Shown in pieces: positions 47,658 through 58,451 of a DNA stretch of 64,000 nucleotides (positions are counted from its first letter, which is position 1; the number at the start of each line of letters is the position of its first letter). A program made the translations under genes and the position numbers. A model generated the notes under the pieces. The model worked only from the letters and a program-made list of their open reading frames with translations. It did not search any database and was not told the DNA's origin. This DNA comes from Gongronella butleri (Eukaryota; Mucoromycota; Mucoromycetes; Mucorales; Cunninghamellaceae). The stretch is taken from positions 248,001-312,000 of the forward strand of contig JAIWZP010000013.1 in the NCBI GenBank assembly GCA_025201375.1, given 5' to 3'.

Positions 47658-49674
47658 TTACTTGGTATTGATAGAGCCTGAGCCATTGGGTGATGAATCG
47701 TTTGCCATCTTCCATATCCACCATGGACCGCCGTATTCTTCATCCCCCCAGCGGCCACAGATGCCCATAGGCAGGGCGAAGCGGCCCGAGTACTCCCAAG
47801 TCTCGCCAGATTCGATATAGGTCTTTTCCCATGTGACCTGACCGTCCTCGGTGTCGTCAATGAGCCCCATGACGGAGAAGCTGCCGAGGTTGTCGACGCC
47901 GGTGCCCTCAAACTTTGTGAGCGGGCATTGCTTGAGGTGTGCGTGTGGAAAGGCGCCTTTTTGCGTGTTCGATGTGATTGTGGCGTCATTCCTCCTTCGT
48001 CGCTTGCGGCCATCGTCGATATCCGTGGCATTGGACCAGCGCGATGGCCACTGGGTGGATGTGCCTGTGTTTTGTGCGGCGACCGAGGCGGCCGTGGAGG
48101 AGGAGATGAAGAAGCTGGAAGAAGTGGTTGTTTCATTGACTTCCTCCATGGGAACGATGCGCAGCGACATGCGCATAGGCCCGTCGAACCAGTCTTCCGT
48201 GGCCTGCGTCGTGATTTCGTCCTCGGGGTCAATGAATGAATAATAGCCAAGCCATTCGCCCTCAATGTGATGCGCCTCGCTGACAAAATGGCTGGGCGAC
48301 GCGAAACCTGAATCCGTGTAAATGTTGATGGATGGCAACGTCGTGACGTGCTCGGCCCACGAATGCGGCGCGTCAATGTCGGTGTGGATGAACAGATTGC
48401 GCTCGTACCGCCGCAGGTATTCGACGTCAAACATGTCGGATTGCAGCTGGAACAACGGAATCGGGATGCACGATGGAATCACATTGTACAGCGACGGATG
48501 CGACGCGAAAAAGGTGGCGAAAAACAGATGCAGCGCGGCCGCAGGCGCGTCCAATGCCGGGTAAAACGTCAATGGCAGCTGATCATCGGTTGGCGCCTCA
48601 TTGACGTGTTGTGCCGACGCATGGAACCGGCGCAATGGCATGTGCTTGGTAATCAGCGAGTCGGCTGCCTCGAAATTGTACGCAAAGCGACTGAGCTCCT
48701 CGGTCACAATGCGACTGTGCCCTGGCCCTGCAGACAAAAGTGTGCGGAAATGTGATGTGATGCTGAAATCTGTGTCAATAAAAAAAAAAAAAATAGAAAA
48801 ATAGAAAAATAGAAAAAAATAGAAAAAGGAAAAAAGACATTGAGTCTGAGCACCTCTTCCGCTCGTCATGTGCAGATCACGGATCATCCCCCGAAGAGAG
48901 CGCGGTTCATTACCATAATTGACGAGCAGCGACAGAATGGGCAGCACGACAGGGTACAATCGTCGATCACGGTGCTGGTCCAAGTGAAAGGCGGCAATGG
49001 CAGCGACATGGACATTGTGGTGCAGCAAATGTGCCATGTTGAGCTCATCTAATCACACGAATGACGTGCAGGCCGGATTTAGTAAGCTAAACAAGCTCTG
49101 ATTTTGTTGTGTGTGCGCGTGCTCTTTTTTTTTTTCCAACTTTTTTTTTTGTATTGCTTTGCACCACCCACCCTCTCACCCGCCCGAGAAAAAAAAAAAG
49201 GCCAGACCTCGCCTCTTTTTTTTTTTTTTCCTTGTTCATGGGTTGGTTCTTACCATGTTCGGTGATCATGTCCCAGATGATTTCCCATTGGATCTTGTCG
49301 AGCAAGACTTGATTGGTAGGCTCTGCAGCAAAGGCTCTGCAAGCATAGAGGGCCTTGCAGCGCAGCTTCATGACTTTTTGCCAGTTCCATTGATGTAATT
49401 GGCGCCGGAAGATTGCCGAGGTATCGAAGCGCTGACGAAAGGCGCGTGGCCACAGAGTGTTTAGGCGCCAAGGCTCGTTGTTGGTGACGTCGTGGAGGTA
49501 TCGATTGCATCGCGACATCTCGATGACGGTGTGTGGGTAAAGATCGAGTGGCGTAAAGTCCAAGGCGACAAACGTGATAATGTGCAACAAGAGCTCACGC
49601 GGTAACGCCAAAAGACGGCACCGCTCGTCAATGGTTGGTGAATGCTGGTCCAGCCATGGGCGTTCTAGGTCCAT
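47658..49674 (-). CDS. F-box protein with an unidentified C-terminal beta-rich domain
   Basis: Likely substrate receptor of an SCF ubiquitin ligase. Three exons: 49674-49254, 49048-48854, 48769-47658; 575 residues. The F-box lies near residues 18-65 (LALPRELLLHIITFVALDF). A helical middle region has Trp-rich parts. The C-terminal 300 residues contain repeated Gly-aromatic patterns (EGEWLGYYSF, GVDNLGSFSVMGLIDD, GRFALPMGICGRWG) that suggest a beta-barrel or lipocalin-like fold, reminiscent in outline of FBXO31-type substrate domains. I do not recognise a named family. The donor of intron 2 is GTGCTC, a weak match, so that junction is less sure than the frame either side. Confidence 0.8.
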
Positions 49675-50699
49675 TTTACAACTGTAAACGTTGTCGACTC
49701 AAATAGAAGAAGAAAAAAAAAGGGCAGGGAGAACCAAAACAAAAACAAAAAAAATAAAGTCAACGAAAAAAAAAGGGAGCACGCAGGAGGAAAAGAACAA
49801 AAAAAAAAGAGGCCAATCGAGGAAGAAAAGGTTCGTCAGGTTTCGACAAGGTCTGGAGCCTTCACCAAAAAAGAATCTCTACTACCCATAACAGGCAAGG
49901 CCCTGTTTTTCGCTCCTTTTTCGAATTTGTTGCCCCAATTCTGTCTTGGGTTTTCCGTCTGTTTGCATTCTCACCGCGCGCTGCTGAATGGGTGTCATCC
50001 ACCTTCTCAAGAATTTCCTTTTGCTCTATTCATGCTAAACCGCAATCGGATTTGTTGTGTTTATTTCATCAGTTGTCATGCTAAGCGAAAGGTCTCGAAG
50101 AACAACAGCATGCTCAAAAAGTCACCTGAAACGACGCTAATCCAGCTAGTTTACCTCCCCCCCTCATTTCACGGGTCGCCAATGGGAGGCAATTGCATGA
50201 GGGAGGAGAGGAAAAAGGGCAAAAATGCGCTTGCCTTGCATGGAAAAAAAAAGGTTCAATGGCCGTCCAAATGTAAGCACTAAAAAAATACAAAGCAAAA
50301 ACTTGGGTGCACGAGAACACACAAAGCAGGGCCATTGTGCAAAAAGTCCATGGCATTCCAAAAATCGATCTATTTTAGATCATTTTGTTGCCTTTTTCTG
50401 ATTCCCAATTCTTTGCAAGTTTCCTTGCTGGCCCATCCCCCCCTTATTTTTTTTGTATCCTTTTGGATCTTCTAGGCGCTCTTTTGTCCTCTTTCAAACC
50501 AAATGCACGTCCCAGCAAAACGATGACGCGCCTGAAAGCCGGGTCGCTCTGCGTTTTTTTTTTTTTTTGTGTTTTTAGTCCCGAGTCGCTTCGCCCCCTC
50601 GCCCCTCTCCCCTGTCAAGGTGGTCATGATGCAATTTTTATTCACAAGACCTGCACAGGGGGGTATCTGTAATGAACTGGCCAAAAAGGCCCATGGAAC
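49675..50699. other. Intergenic region between F-box and Trp-rich genes
   Basis: About 1 kb. The left 200 bases are A-rich leader of the F-box transcript (minus-strand T-rich). The rest has no supported gene or repeat; a short open frame at 49,927-50,283 has no similarity that I recognise. Confidence 0.45.
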
Positions 50700-52268
50700 C
50701 TAGGCCATTTTTGATTTGGGTCGTGCGTCTTGCTGCTGTTGTTGCTGGGACCAATCGACGAGAGTGCGGTCCAAAGAGGCAATCATCAAGGCCCACTGGT
50801 CTCCCATTTCTTCGTGGAATTGCTTGATCAGGCTCCGGAGGCGCGACCAATCCAGACTTTCCAGGAAGGTGGTCCAAATGGCGGCAAAAGTGGCCATGGC
50901 GGTCGGTGCATGGCGCACAATGGCGCTGTGGCCGACAATGACGGCTTGCTTTATGATGTGTGAGATCCATTCGACGGTCGACTGGCCCCAGGCAATGACT
51001 GTGTCGAGCGAGACGAGTTTTACGGCATTGGCCACCATCCTCAATAGATAATTGTAGTACACGGCCAGCAAAGTCACCAATCGCGTGGATGCGAGCACCA
51101 CCCAGACATAGTGTAACGCTGGGCACATCCAAGTTGCCCATTGGAGCGCAAGGAACGCGTACAGCCGTGCGTAAAGAACGCCCAGGTATGGATGGACAAT
51201 GGTCCAATAGGCATGCCAGAGCGGAATGACCACGCCGTCAATGGAAACTTGCACGGCGTGTGTCAACCCGCGTGCTCCGCATCGCACACCGTGTGAAATG
51301 ACGCGACCAAGTGCCGCCATGGCATTCAATAAGGCTTTGCTCGCGGGTGATTGCAATGCGGCCAGAATGGCGTCGCCGAGCCAAAGACACGCCTTGGACA
51401 GGCCAAAAAGAAGCGGCGAACACACGAAAAGCCATGCACGCGCGATCCGTGGCCAACCAACATGTTTGCACCATGCACACGCGTCCACAAAAAGAGCCCA
51501 TGCACGTGTTTGCGCGATCCAGTCCATGGCCGCGGGCAACGCGTCGAGAATAAGCCAGCACGCGTCGTCCCAAGTGGCGACGACGCCGGCCTTGATCCCA
51601 TGATACGCAAGCATGACGAGACGCGCCAGTTGGACGATTGGCTGCCAGAAAAGGTCGTGCAATGCCGTGCAAATGTCGATCGCCAGCTTTTGCCAGTCGT
51701 GCTGGTGTTTAAATTGCCGCCACGCGGCGCACAGCGTTGAAAGTGCGCGTGCCACGCCCTCGTACGCATTGGCCACTTGCAGGAAGAATTGATCCAAAGC
51801 CACCACGCACGCAGGAAGCGTCTTTTCCACAAAATGGTGTTTAAATCGCTCCCATCGCGGATGCCCGGCTTCGCGCCACCATTGGTCAACGTGCTGCACG
51901 CCGCGCGGCAACCGCACCGTCACCAGATCGAACAGCCACGCATCAATGTGCGGCGCCGCGCGCTCCGCGCAAAAAACCGCATTAAAAAGGAGATGCCGCG
52001 CAATGTCCACCGCTAGACGCGCCAACATGTACACGGCCGCCATGGGAATCATACACAGATATTGGAAAAACGACAGCGACGGACGCCGAGCCGGTTCTTG
52101 GTGCTCGCCGGCGTCGCTTTCTTCCTTTTTCGGCGGCTTTTCGCTACTTTCCGCCTCGCTCGTCGCCTTTTCGGTCTCCTCGAGCTTCCTGAGCCGCCAC
52201 GCAGGATACTCTTGCAAAAGATACCAGAACACAAGCGACACAATACCAAGTACCAGCCAGGCTCTCAT
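50700..52268 (-). CDS. Trp-rich, multi-helix membrane-associated protein of unknown family
   Basis: Intronless, 522 residues from the chosen ATG (MRAWLVLGIVSLVFWYLL), whose first segment is a good signal anchor. A charged Glu/Lys region (residues about 30-65) follows, then a second hydrophobic segment (SFFQYLCMIPMAAVYMLARL). The remaining 400 residues are almost entirely predicted helix, unusually rich in Trp, Ala, Leu and His, with pairs such as WQPIVQLARLVMLAYHG and WKH-, WDD- type boundaries about every 30-40 residues. It ends with a Gln run and a basic tail. I do not recognise a family. An in-frame ATG at 52397 would add a Lys-rich, homopolymer-derived leader and is rejected. An amphipathic-helix protein of ER or lipid-droplet surface is one possible reading, unproven. 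Confidence 0.7.
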   Translation of the reverse strand: MRAWLVLGIVSLVFWYLLQEYPAWRLRKLEETEKATSEAESSEKPPKKEESDAGEHQEPARRPSLSFFQYLCMIPMAAVYMLARLAVDIARHLLFNAVFCAERAAPHIDAWLFDLVTVRLPRGVQHVDQWWREAGHPRWERFKHHFVEKTLPACVVALDQFFLQVANAYEGVARALSTLCAAWRQFKHQHDWQKLAIDICTALHDLFWQPIVQLARLVMLAYHGIKAGVVATWDDACWLILDALPAAMDWIAQTRAWALFVDACAWCKHVGWPRIARAWLFVCSPLLFGLSKACLWLGDAILAALQSPASKALLNAMAALGRVISHGVRCGARGLTHAVQVSIDGVVIPLWHAYWTIVHPYLGVLYARLYAFLALQWATWMCPALHYVWVVLASTRLVTLLAVYYNYLLRMVANAVKLVSLDTVIAWGQSTVEWISHIIKQAVIVGHSAIVRHAPTAMATFAAIWTTFLESLDWSRLRSLIKQFHEEMGDQWALMIASLDRTLVDWSQQQQQQDARPKSKMA

Positions 52269-52476
52269 GAACAAGGGCAAAAAAAAAGAAAAAGTGGAAA
52301 AAAAGAAGTGTGTCGGAGTGGCTGTTCCGGTCCCCTTTTTTTTTTTTTCTGTCTCTTTTTTCTTGTCCGCGTGCCAAGCGATCCTTAGCTCACGCATTCA
52401 TAGTATTCCCATCCGCATAAACGTGGCCAAGACGAATTGGCGCAAAAAAAAATTATCTTTTTTTTATTGCGATGGA

Positions 52477-54389
52477 TTAGGATGGCGTACCAACATTGCT
52501 TGACGACTGATGTCGTGAGAGCGAGCTGCGCCGTTTGGAACGCTTGAAGCGGTTTTCTCGGCGCAGGCGTCTAAAAAAAAAAAAAGATGAGAAGATCTGG
52601 TGCAATTTTGAAATGATTGTTTTTCTTGCCTGATATTTCGCTCCTGAGCAATCAATAGCTTTTCTAGTTCCTCGTTTGACAAGACGTCCAATTGCGGCGT
52701 GTAGCTGGCGGCAAAGTCTAAATGGCGATACACGGTCGGCAATGATTCTTTGATGGTGCCTCCAGGAACATACTAGATGGCGAAAAAAAAAATGAATGAG
52801 TGCAAAAGATTCAAGGACAAATAAATATATATAAAAAAAAAAAAGTGGTACGCACATCTTCCACGAGCTGACGCTTGAGCCTGTACACCTGTTCACGGAT
52901 GGCATGCGCGATCATGGGCACAAATTCGCCGCCCAAGCTCATCTCGGCGGCCAATTGACGGCTGAATTCCTCAGGCGCTTTGGTTTTCACATTGGCAAGA
53001 TCCCATTCAAAGCGATCGCGCAAATTCACCTTGCCGACTTGCAGATCAAGCTGAAAAAAAAAAAGAAAAAAAAAAGAGATGAATGACGCGTCTTTTAGAT
53101 CAATGGATTCTAAAATCACCCGTTCACTCACGTTGATGTCGACACGCATGTTGTCCTCGGTGGGCAACGTGACTGCATAGATGGATTCAAAGTCCATGAC
53201 CTGGTTCCGGATCGATTCAGCAATGGTGGGCGCGTATCGCATCACTTCTAGGCCAACATCGCGGCACAATGTCTCTGCAAACATGTCGGGCGTCAACCAG
53301 GGCTCTATGAAAAAAAGAATGTGAGCCATCAAGAGGCCAATGGGCGACACAAAGTGCCATGGTCTGTACCATTGAGATTCCAAACAAAAACGTCGCGCAG
53401 CTTGTAGTCGTCTAAATCGAGGTCGAGGCGGATGGGGACGAGGATTTCTGGCATTTTTGCGGCCAAATCGCAGTCTTTTTGAGTTGGGTAACGGTATGTC
53501 TTAATGTAGGGCATGCTTTGGACCTGTGCATTATCGTTGATGAGACCCAAGGGGAGCGCAGCATCGATGTCGTCGTTTTCATCGTTTTCTTCTTCTTCAT
53601 CCTCATCTTCGTCATCTGAGCTCCGCAATCGCTTGACGACTGGAAAGACCTTTGTGGAAGCGATGTTGTTGGAATCGATGTGGACAGGCGTATCGTCGAA
53701 TTCGTCGTCGTCGGAGCCTGTTTGGCTTTGCAAGCGTGACGATCGTCCGTGTCTTTTGCGGATGTAGCTGTTGGGCACAAGAAGTGCATTATCTTCCGAT
53801 TGACGCAGACGCGACGCGTAAGACGAGAAGAGCGCCTGCGGGCGATTGACGGTGTGTCCAGGCTCTACAGGTTGCAACGGGTCGATGGACGGCATGCCCA
53901 ATGGCGCGACGGGCGGCGCATGTTGTTGTTGTTGTTGTGGATGTTGTGGATGTTGCTGATATTGTTGTGGATGCGAATGTTGCGGATGTGGCAGCTGAGG
54001 AGGCGGCTGGACGCGCTGTGGTGGCTGGTATTGGCGGATCTCACGCATTTGCTGCGGCCCAGGTCCATAGCGTAGTGGTAAACCCTGTCCTTGTGCCATT
54101 GGACCTTGTTGCTGCTGCTGCTGCTGTCGAGGCGGAGGATACCTTGGCGCAGGCTGCGCCGGCGCCACAGAAGCATATCTTTCCGCAGGCTGCAAGCTAT
54201 CCACATTCTTGTACGTCGTCCCCGTCACCCACCTGATATTCTGTGTCGTCGTCGTCGAAGACGGAGCTGGCCGCACAGCTTCATACGGGCTCGATCCTTG
54301 CCCTTGGAAGGGAAACCGCTCGGACTAGAAAAACGAATGAAAACTTGAATCCGTCCATCCCAAAACGCCTCACCCTCAACCCTTACCAT
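52477..54389 (-). CDS. SNF5: SNF5/SMARCB1 subunit of a SWI/SNF-type chromatin remodeler
   Basis: Core subunit of SWI/SNF or RSC complexes. Six exons: 54389-54387, 54324-53370, 53304-53132, 53050-52856, 52772-52630, 52570-52477; 520 residues. Exon 1 contains only the ATG. The N-terminus is Gln/Pro-rich, followed by an acidic patch (DDEDEDEEEEN). The paired SNF5 repeats begin EILVPIRLDLDLDDYKLRD (about 293) and LDLQVGKVNLRDRFEWDL (about 375). The C-terminal helix RNIRRLRRENRFKRSKRR corresponds to the basic helix of SMARCB1 that contacts the nucleosome acidic patch. The last intron interrupts that helix and is GC-AG (CAG|GCAAGA). Whether this is the Snf5 or the Sfh1 paralogue cannot be decided; the long Gln-rich N-terminus favours Snf5. 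Confidence 0.93.
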
Positions 54390-54939
54390 GATTCAAGCAA
54401 TAAAATAGGCAAAACGTCGCGTAAAAATAAAAAAAAGAGAGAGCCTCAAAAAGAAAAGCGATCAGAAAGAAAGAAAAAGTATGTACGAACCAGGACACAA
54501 ACACGCGCTCCATTTTGATTATTTTTTTTTTGTGGGCGGCCTTTCAATCTCATCACATGATCTCTCTGATCTGCCCCAAACGGCATTATTTTGCTTTTTT
54601 CTTCTTTTTCGACACTTGTTGATGTCATGGAGCTGCTTGCTGTGATACTGTAATTGCGTTTGCAATCGCACCGCCTGCTTCTTTCAAGGCAATCTTAATC
54701 ATGACAGGATGAAAAGTTGCCGGAAACGCCAGCAACATCCTTTATTTTCACTGATTTTCGTCGATCTGCAGGCAACCTAGGCACTTTCGATCCTACTCAG
54801 GCGCGCTAGCGTCCTGAATTATTGCGCTTCTCTACCTCTTTCACCGCCTGCTTCAAATTTGCAACCATTTAAACAATTTCTGGAAGTGATCTATAAATAG
54901 TTGGTAAATTTAGCCCTGAATCAATGGCAGGTCGCCAAC
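54390..54939. other. Intergenic region upstream of SNF5
   Basis: Promoter side of the SNF5 gene, with A-rich and T-rich runs at 54,420-54,535, then unique sequence up to the family B repeat. No gene recognised. Confidence 0.45.
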
Positions 54940-55830
54940 TAGTCATTGAATGAACTCGAAATGCATCTTATCGTGAAAGAACAAGCTGGAAATTCGGATT
55001 GGACACGATTTGCAGTGTGCCAGAAATCACACAGATGCAGCACACGCAATTCAAATTTTACGTCTTCCCGAGCCCCAAAACCAAAATCGAAAAACGATGT
55101 CTCCAGAATTACGCCAAACTCCCACACAAGAAAAAGAGCATGGAGAAACCGCGAGAAATGACAAAACGAGGTCCATCTGCTCCGTGACGAGCAAAGCCCA
55201 ATTTTAGATTTGATTTCAACGTCGATTTTCACGGGAAGAACGCATCCATAGAACCGCGCTGACGCGTCCATCATCAAGATCAGTACCAGGTGCATGGAAT
55301 TGATTAGAAACGACGCGCTGCAACTCGACATTTGACGAGCTTTTTCACGCGTCGAAAAATACATATGAATTTGAAACCGTGTCAAAATTGCCGAAATTCG
55401 TCTTTTTTCAAAGATCACTAAAGGCATTGAATGCTTCACGTCGCGTTCTTTCTAATGATGTGACTTTCAAGGGGCTGCGAAAAATCCTCGTTGAGTTGGC
55501 CTTGTGATGAAAATTAGCAGCTTTTTGCAATTTGCGCGAAAACTAGTCAATGGATCGTTGAGTTTTATAGCATTTCTGTCGGTGAACGTGGACTACTTAC
55601 TATGTGGTTGAATCGCGCGGCGATCGGTGGACCTAATTTCCGTGATTTCCGGATGGTCGACTGCAACCCTTGGAAAATCCGTGATTTCTAAAATCATCAT
55701 TTGTGTGCCATCCAGTGGCAGCGGCAGCCTGTGGCCGGGCTCATTCGAACGAGGCATCACGCTATTTTCCGTAAAAGTGGTGGTCCTGCTTGCGTGTTGC
55801 ATGCTCACTGATATGTCTTCAAAATACAAT
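54940..55830 (+). repeat. Family B interspersed repeat, copy 2
   Basis: Aligns by eye with copies at 8.64 kb and 63.35 kb in the same orientation. Shared blocks: the ACACGCAATTCAAA start region (near 55,042), the ACGCGTCGAAA block (55,348), the TTTTTTCAAAGATCA block (55,403), and the family-A tip, here GTGTGCCATCCAG (near 55,694) followed by GGGCTCATTCGAACGAGG. No coding frame is kept across copies. Confidence 0.7.
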
Positions 55831-56298
55831 GAAAACGGCCAATTCGCGCTTTTCTTGACAAAAATACAAATGACAACCTCATTTTATCACGCAAGGTGGA
55901 CGCAAAAAACGAGATGCCAAAGATCCCGCAGCAAACTTGTTAATGCATGCCAGCCTATAAAGCATCAAGATGCAAAAAATGGTCGCTTACGGATTATTGC
56001 CGCGTTATTGCACCCAAAACTGATGACATACCCAATGGCCTTCAAATAACAATGTTGCTTTGAGCCACGAAAAGCATGGTGAACAATTTTTGAGTACGGT
56101 TAGGAGAGTGTAAGACCCCACCCCAAGCCTTGTTTGCACTTTTTTTTTTCTTTCTTTTATTTTTTTCTCTCTTTTTTGCTCAATTGCACCGGCAAAGGAC
56201 CAAAAATACGTGCCCGCAAAGCATCTAGTGTGTGTTCTCCAAGGAAAGCTGGAGAAAGCGCGGAAATCGCGACATCGCGTGCGCATTTTTCCTAATTT

Positions 56299-56622
56299 GG
56301 CTGATTTTCAAAGGAAATCCTGGCAGGTGTGCGCCTCCATGGATTTCCCGTCAGACCGATGGACCTCTAAATACCATCGTCAGGCTGATGTGCCACTATT
56401 CAAACAGCCATCGCCCCGCAACCAGACAAAAGACACAACGCTACGCCTTGCTCAAGCTTTTTGCTGATTTTCAAAGGAAATCCTGGCCGGTGTGCGCCTC
56501 CATGGATTTCCCGTCAGACCGATGAACCTCTAAATACCATCGTCAGGCTGATGTGCCACTATTCAAACAGCCATCGCCCCGCAACCAGACAAAAGTCACA
56601 ACGCTACGCCTTGCTCAAGCTA
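56299..56622. repeat. Tandem duplication, two units of period 163
   Basis: Unit 1 is about 56299-56459 and unit 2 about 56462-56622, offset by exactly 163 bases. I see only three substitutions between them (for example TGGCAGGT against TGGCCGGT), so the duplication is recent. It sits in intergenic DNA; short open frames through it are not conserved beyond the copy itself. Confidence 0.9.
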
Positions 56623-57238
56623 ATTGCTCCTTGGAGAGTCGTTGAAACTCTACAAACTTTTTCAGGAGAAATTCAGTCACAGGAAGTTAGCGCTTGAACC
56701 CTGGTCCATGTAACCTGGGCATCGGGAAACGTCGATTTGCCTCTGTTTTCTTCTTTTTTTTCTTGGCTTTTTATTTCGAGCCAATATACCTGGTTCCAAG
56801 GGTCCGATGGCTTGCTAGAGAGATAGGAATGTTGCGAAATACAGGCAGCCATAGAAAAGACTTTGCAAAAAGTACATTTATGATACAGCTTCTTTTTTAT
56901 TATTTTTACCCGGCATTGTTTCAGTGTCCAATGGCGGGTACGTTTGTCTCAAGACTCTTTTCAGGTACGGACGAGGCCTAGTGACCATGCAGATGACACG
57001 TAGCCATGTGGCACAGGGCAAAATCACAAAAAAAGAAAAAAGAAAAATGATGGTTCCACAGGCAAGGGTCAGAGGAGGGTGGCATGAACCGCTTCCGTCC
57101 CGCACTTTTCCGCATCGACGGGATGTCAATGCGTTTAAAAAGGTGGGGCACGCGCCATTGGCCTCGACAGACCATCACTCATCCTCAATCTTTCTTCAAC
57201 CCCAACTTTTCACCCCTCTCTTTTTCAATTTTTCCAAG
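56623..57238. promoter_or_regulatory. Upstream region of the ADP/ATP carrier gene
   Basis: About 600 bases between the tandem duplication and the carrier ATG. The last 60 bases are a CT-rich leader (CCCCTCTCTTTTTC), common before strongly expressed fungal genes. No TATA element is clear. Confidence 0.45.
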
Positions 57239-58223
57239 ATGACGAGCAACAATCAGACACAATTCGTGACCAACTTTCTCATGGGCGGCGTGTCGGCGAC
57301 GGTGTCCAAGACGGTGGCGGCGCCCATTGAGCGCGTGAAGCTGCTTATCCAAAATCAAGACGAGATGATGAAGCAAGGGCGCCTTTTGCGCCCTTATCGT
57401 GGCATTGTCGAGTGCTTTGGGCGCACGGTCCAGGACGAGGGCTTTCTCGCGCTGTGGCGCGGCAACACGGCCAACGTCATTCGCTACTTTCCGACGCAAG
57501 CGCTGAATTTCGCGTTCCGCGACGTGTACAAGGAACTGTTTGGCCGCGATAAGAACCGCGATGGCTATGCGGCATGGTTCGTTGGAAATTTGGCATCGGG
57601 CGCGGCGGCGGGCGCCACGGGCCAATTGTTCGTCTACTCGCTCGATTACGCGCGTACGCGCCTCGCCAACGATGCCAAGTCCGCCAAGGGCGCGGGCGGC
57701 CGCCAATTCTCGGGGCTTGTCGACGTGTACCGTCAGACTCTCGCGTCCGACGGCATTGCCGGTTTGTATCGCGGGTTCAGCGTCTCGCTCGCGGGCATCG
57801 TTGTGTATCGCGGTCTTTACTTTGGCCTGTACGACTCTCTCAAGCCATTGATGCCCGAACAGTATCGCAACAGCTTCTTGCCGTCGTTTGCCTTGGGCTG
57901 GGCCGTCACCATCACCGCCTCGATCCTTGCGTACCCTGTAAACATAAAAAAAAAAAGGGAAAAGGCAATTGATTCATTTATTCACTGCTCTTTGTATATT
58001 TTTTGGGTAGGCGGACACCGTGCGCAGACGCATGATGATGACGTCCGGCACAAAGACCAAATATTCGTCGTCGGTGGCGGCATTCCGCGAAATTGTGGCC
58101 AAAGAAGGCGTAAAGTCGCTTTTCAAGGGCGGCGGCGCTAATATTCTGCGTGCCATTGCCAGCGCTGGAGCAATCTCTGGCTATGACTACATCCAACTCG
58201 TCGCATTGGGTAAAAAATACTAA
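57239..58223 (+). CDS. AAC: Mitochondrial ADP/ATP carrier
   Basis: Inner-membrane antiporter that exchanges matrix ATP for cytosolic ADP. Two exons, 57239-57937 and 58011-58223; 303 residues, normal for the family. The three carrier repeats show [15 protein letters not shown], the second-repeat [13 protein letters not shown], and, after the intron, [13 protein letters not shown], which contains the ADP/ATP-carrier signature RRRMMM. The intron falls inside the third signature, so the residue after the proline is Ala where Phe or Ile is usual. Strong codon bias and a CT-rich leader agree with high expression. INTS4 follows on the same strand only 227 bases after the stop; AATAAA near 58,255 is the likely end signal. 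Confidence 0.98.
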
Positions 58224-58296
58224 TGCAATCCCTCTATTTCAGCCAATTCATCGAATAAAATCCACAAAAAGTGAGATTGGCGTCAATGTCCGCAGC

Positions 58297-58451
58297 ATGA
58301 ACGTCGGAGTTTGTGGGGGATGGAAGCGTGAGTCTCTTTTAGCGGCGTCTGGTTTTTTTTTTTTTTTTTTTTTTTTTTTGTTTCTTCGCCTTTGTTTCTA
58401 CTTTCTTTTGCTCTTTTTCCTCTTTTTTTTATCGCAGTGCCGCGCACTTTA
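58297..58451 (+). promoter_or_regulatory. Leader of INTS4 with a 5' UTR intron and a possible uORF
   Basis: A donor GTGAGT at 58328 and an acceptor ATCGCAG ending at 58437 define a leader intron with a 29-base T run. Splicing would join an upstream ATG at 58297 into a 15-codon uORF whose TGA overlaps the INTS4 start as ATGA. Transcript evidence is needed to confirm it. Confidence 0.4.

Noticed and set aside
52269..52397. Upstream ATG of the Trp-rich gene
   Set aside because: It adds a Lys-rich segment encoded by A runs before a good signal-anchor start, so it is more likely leader.
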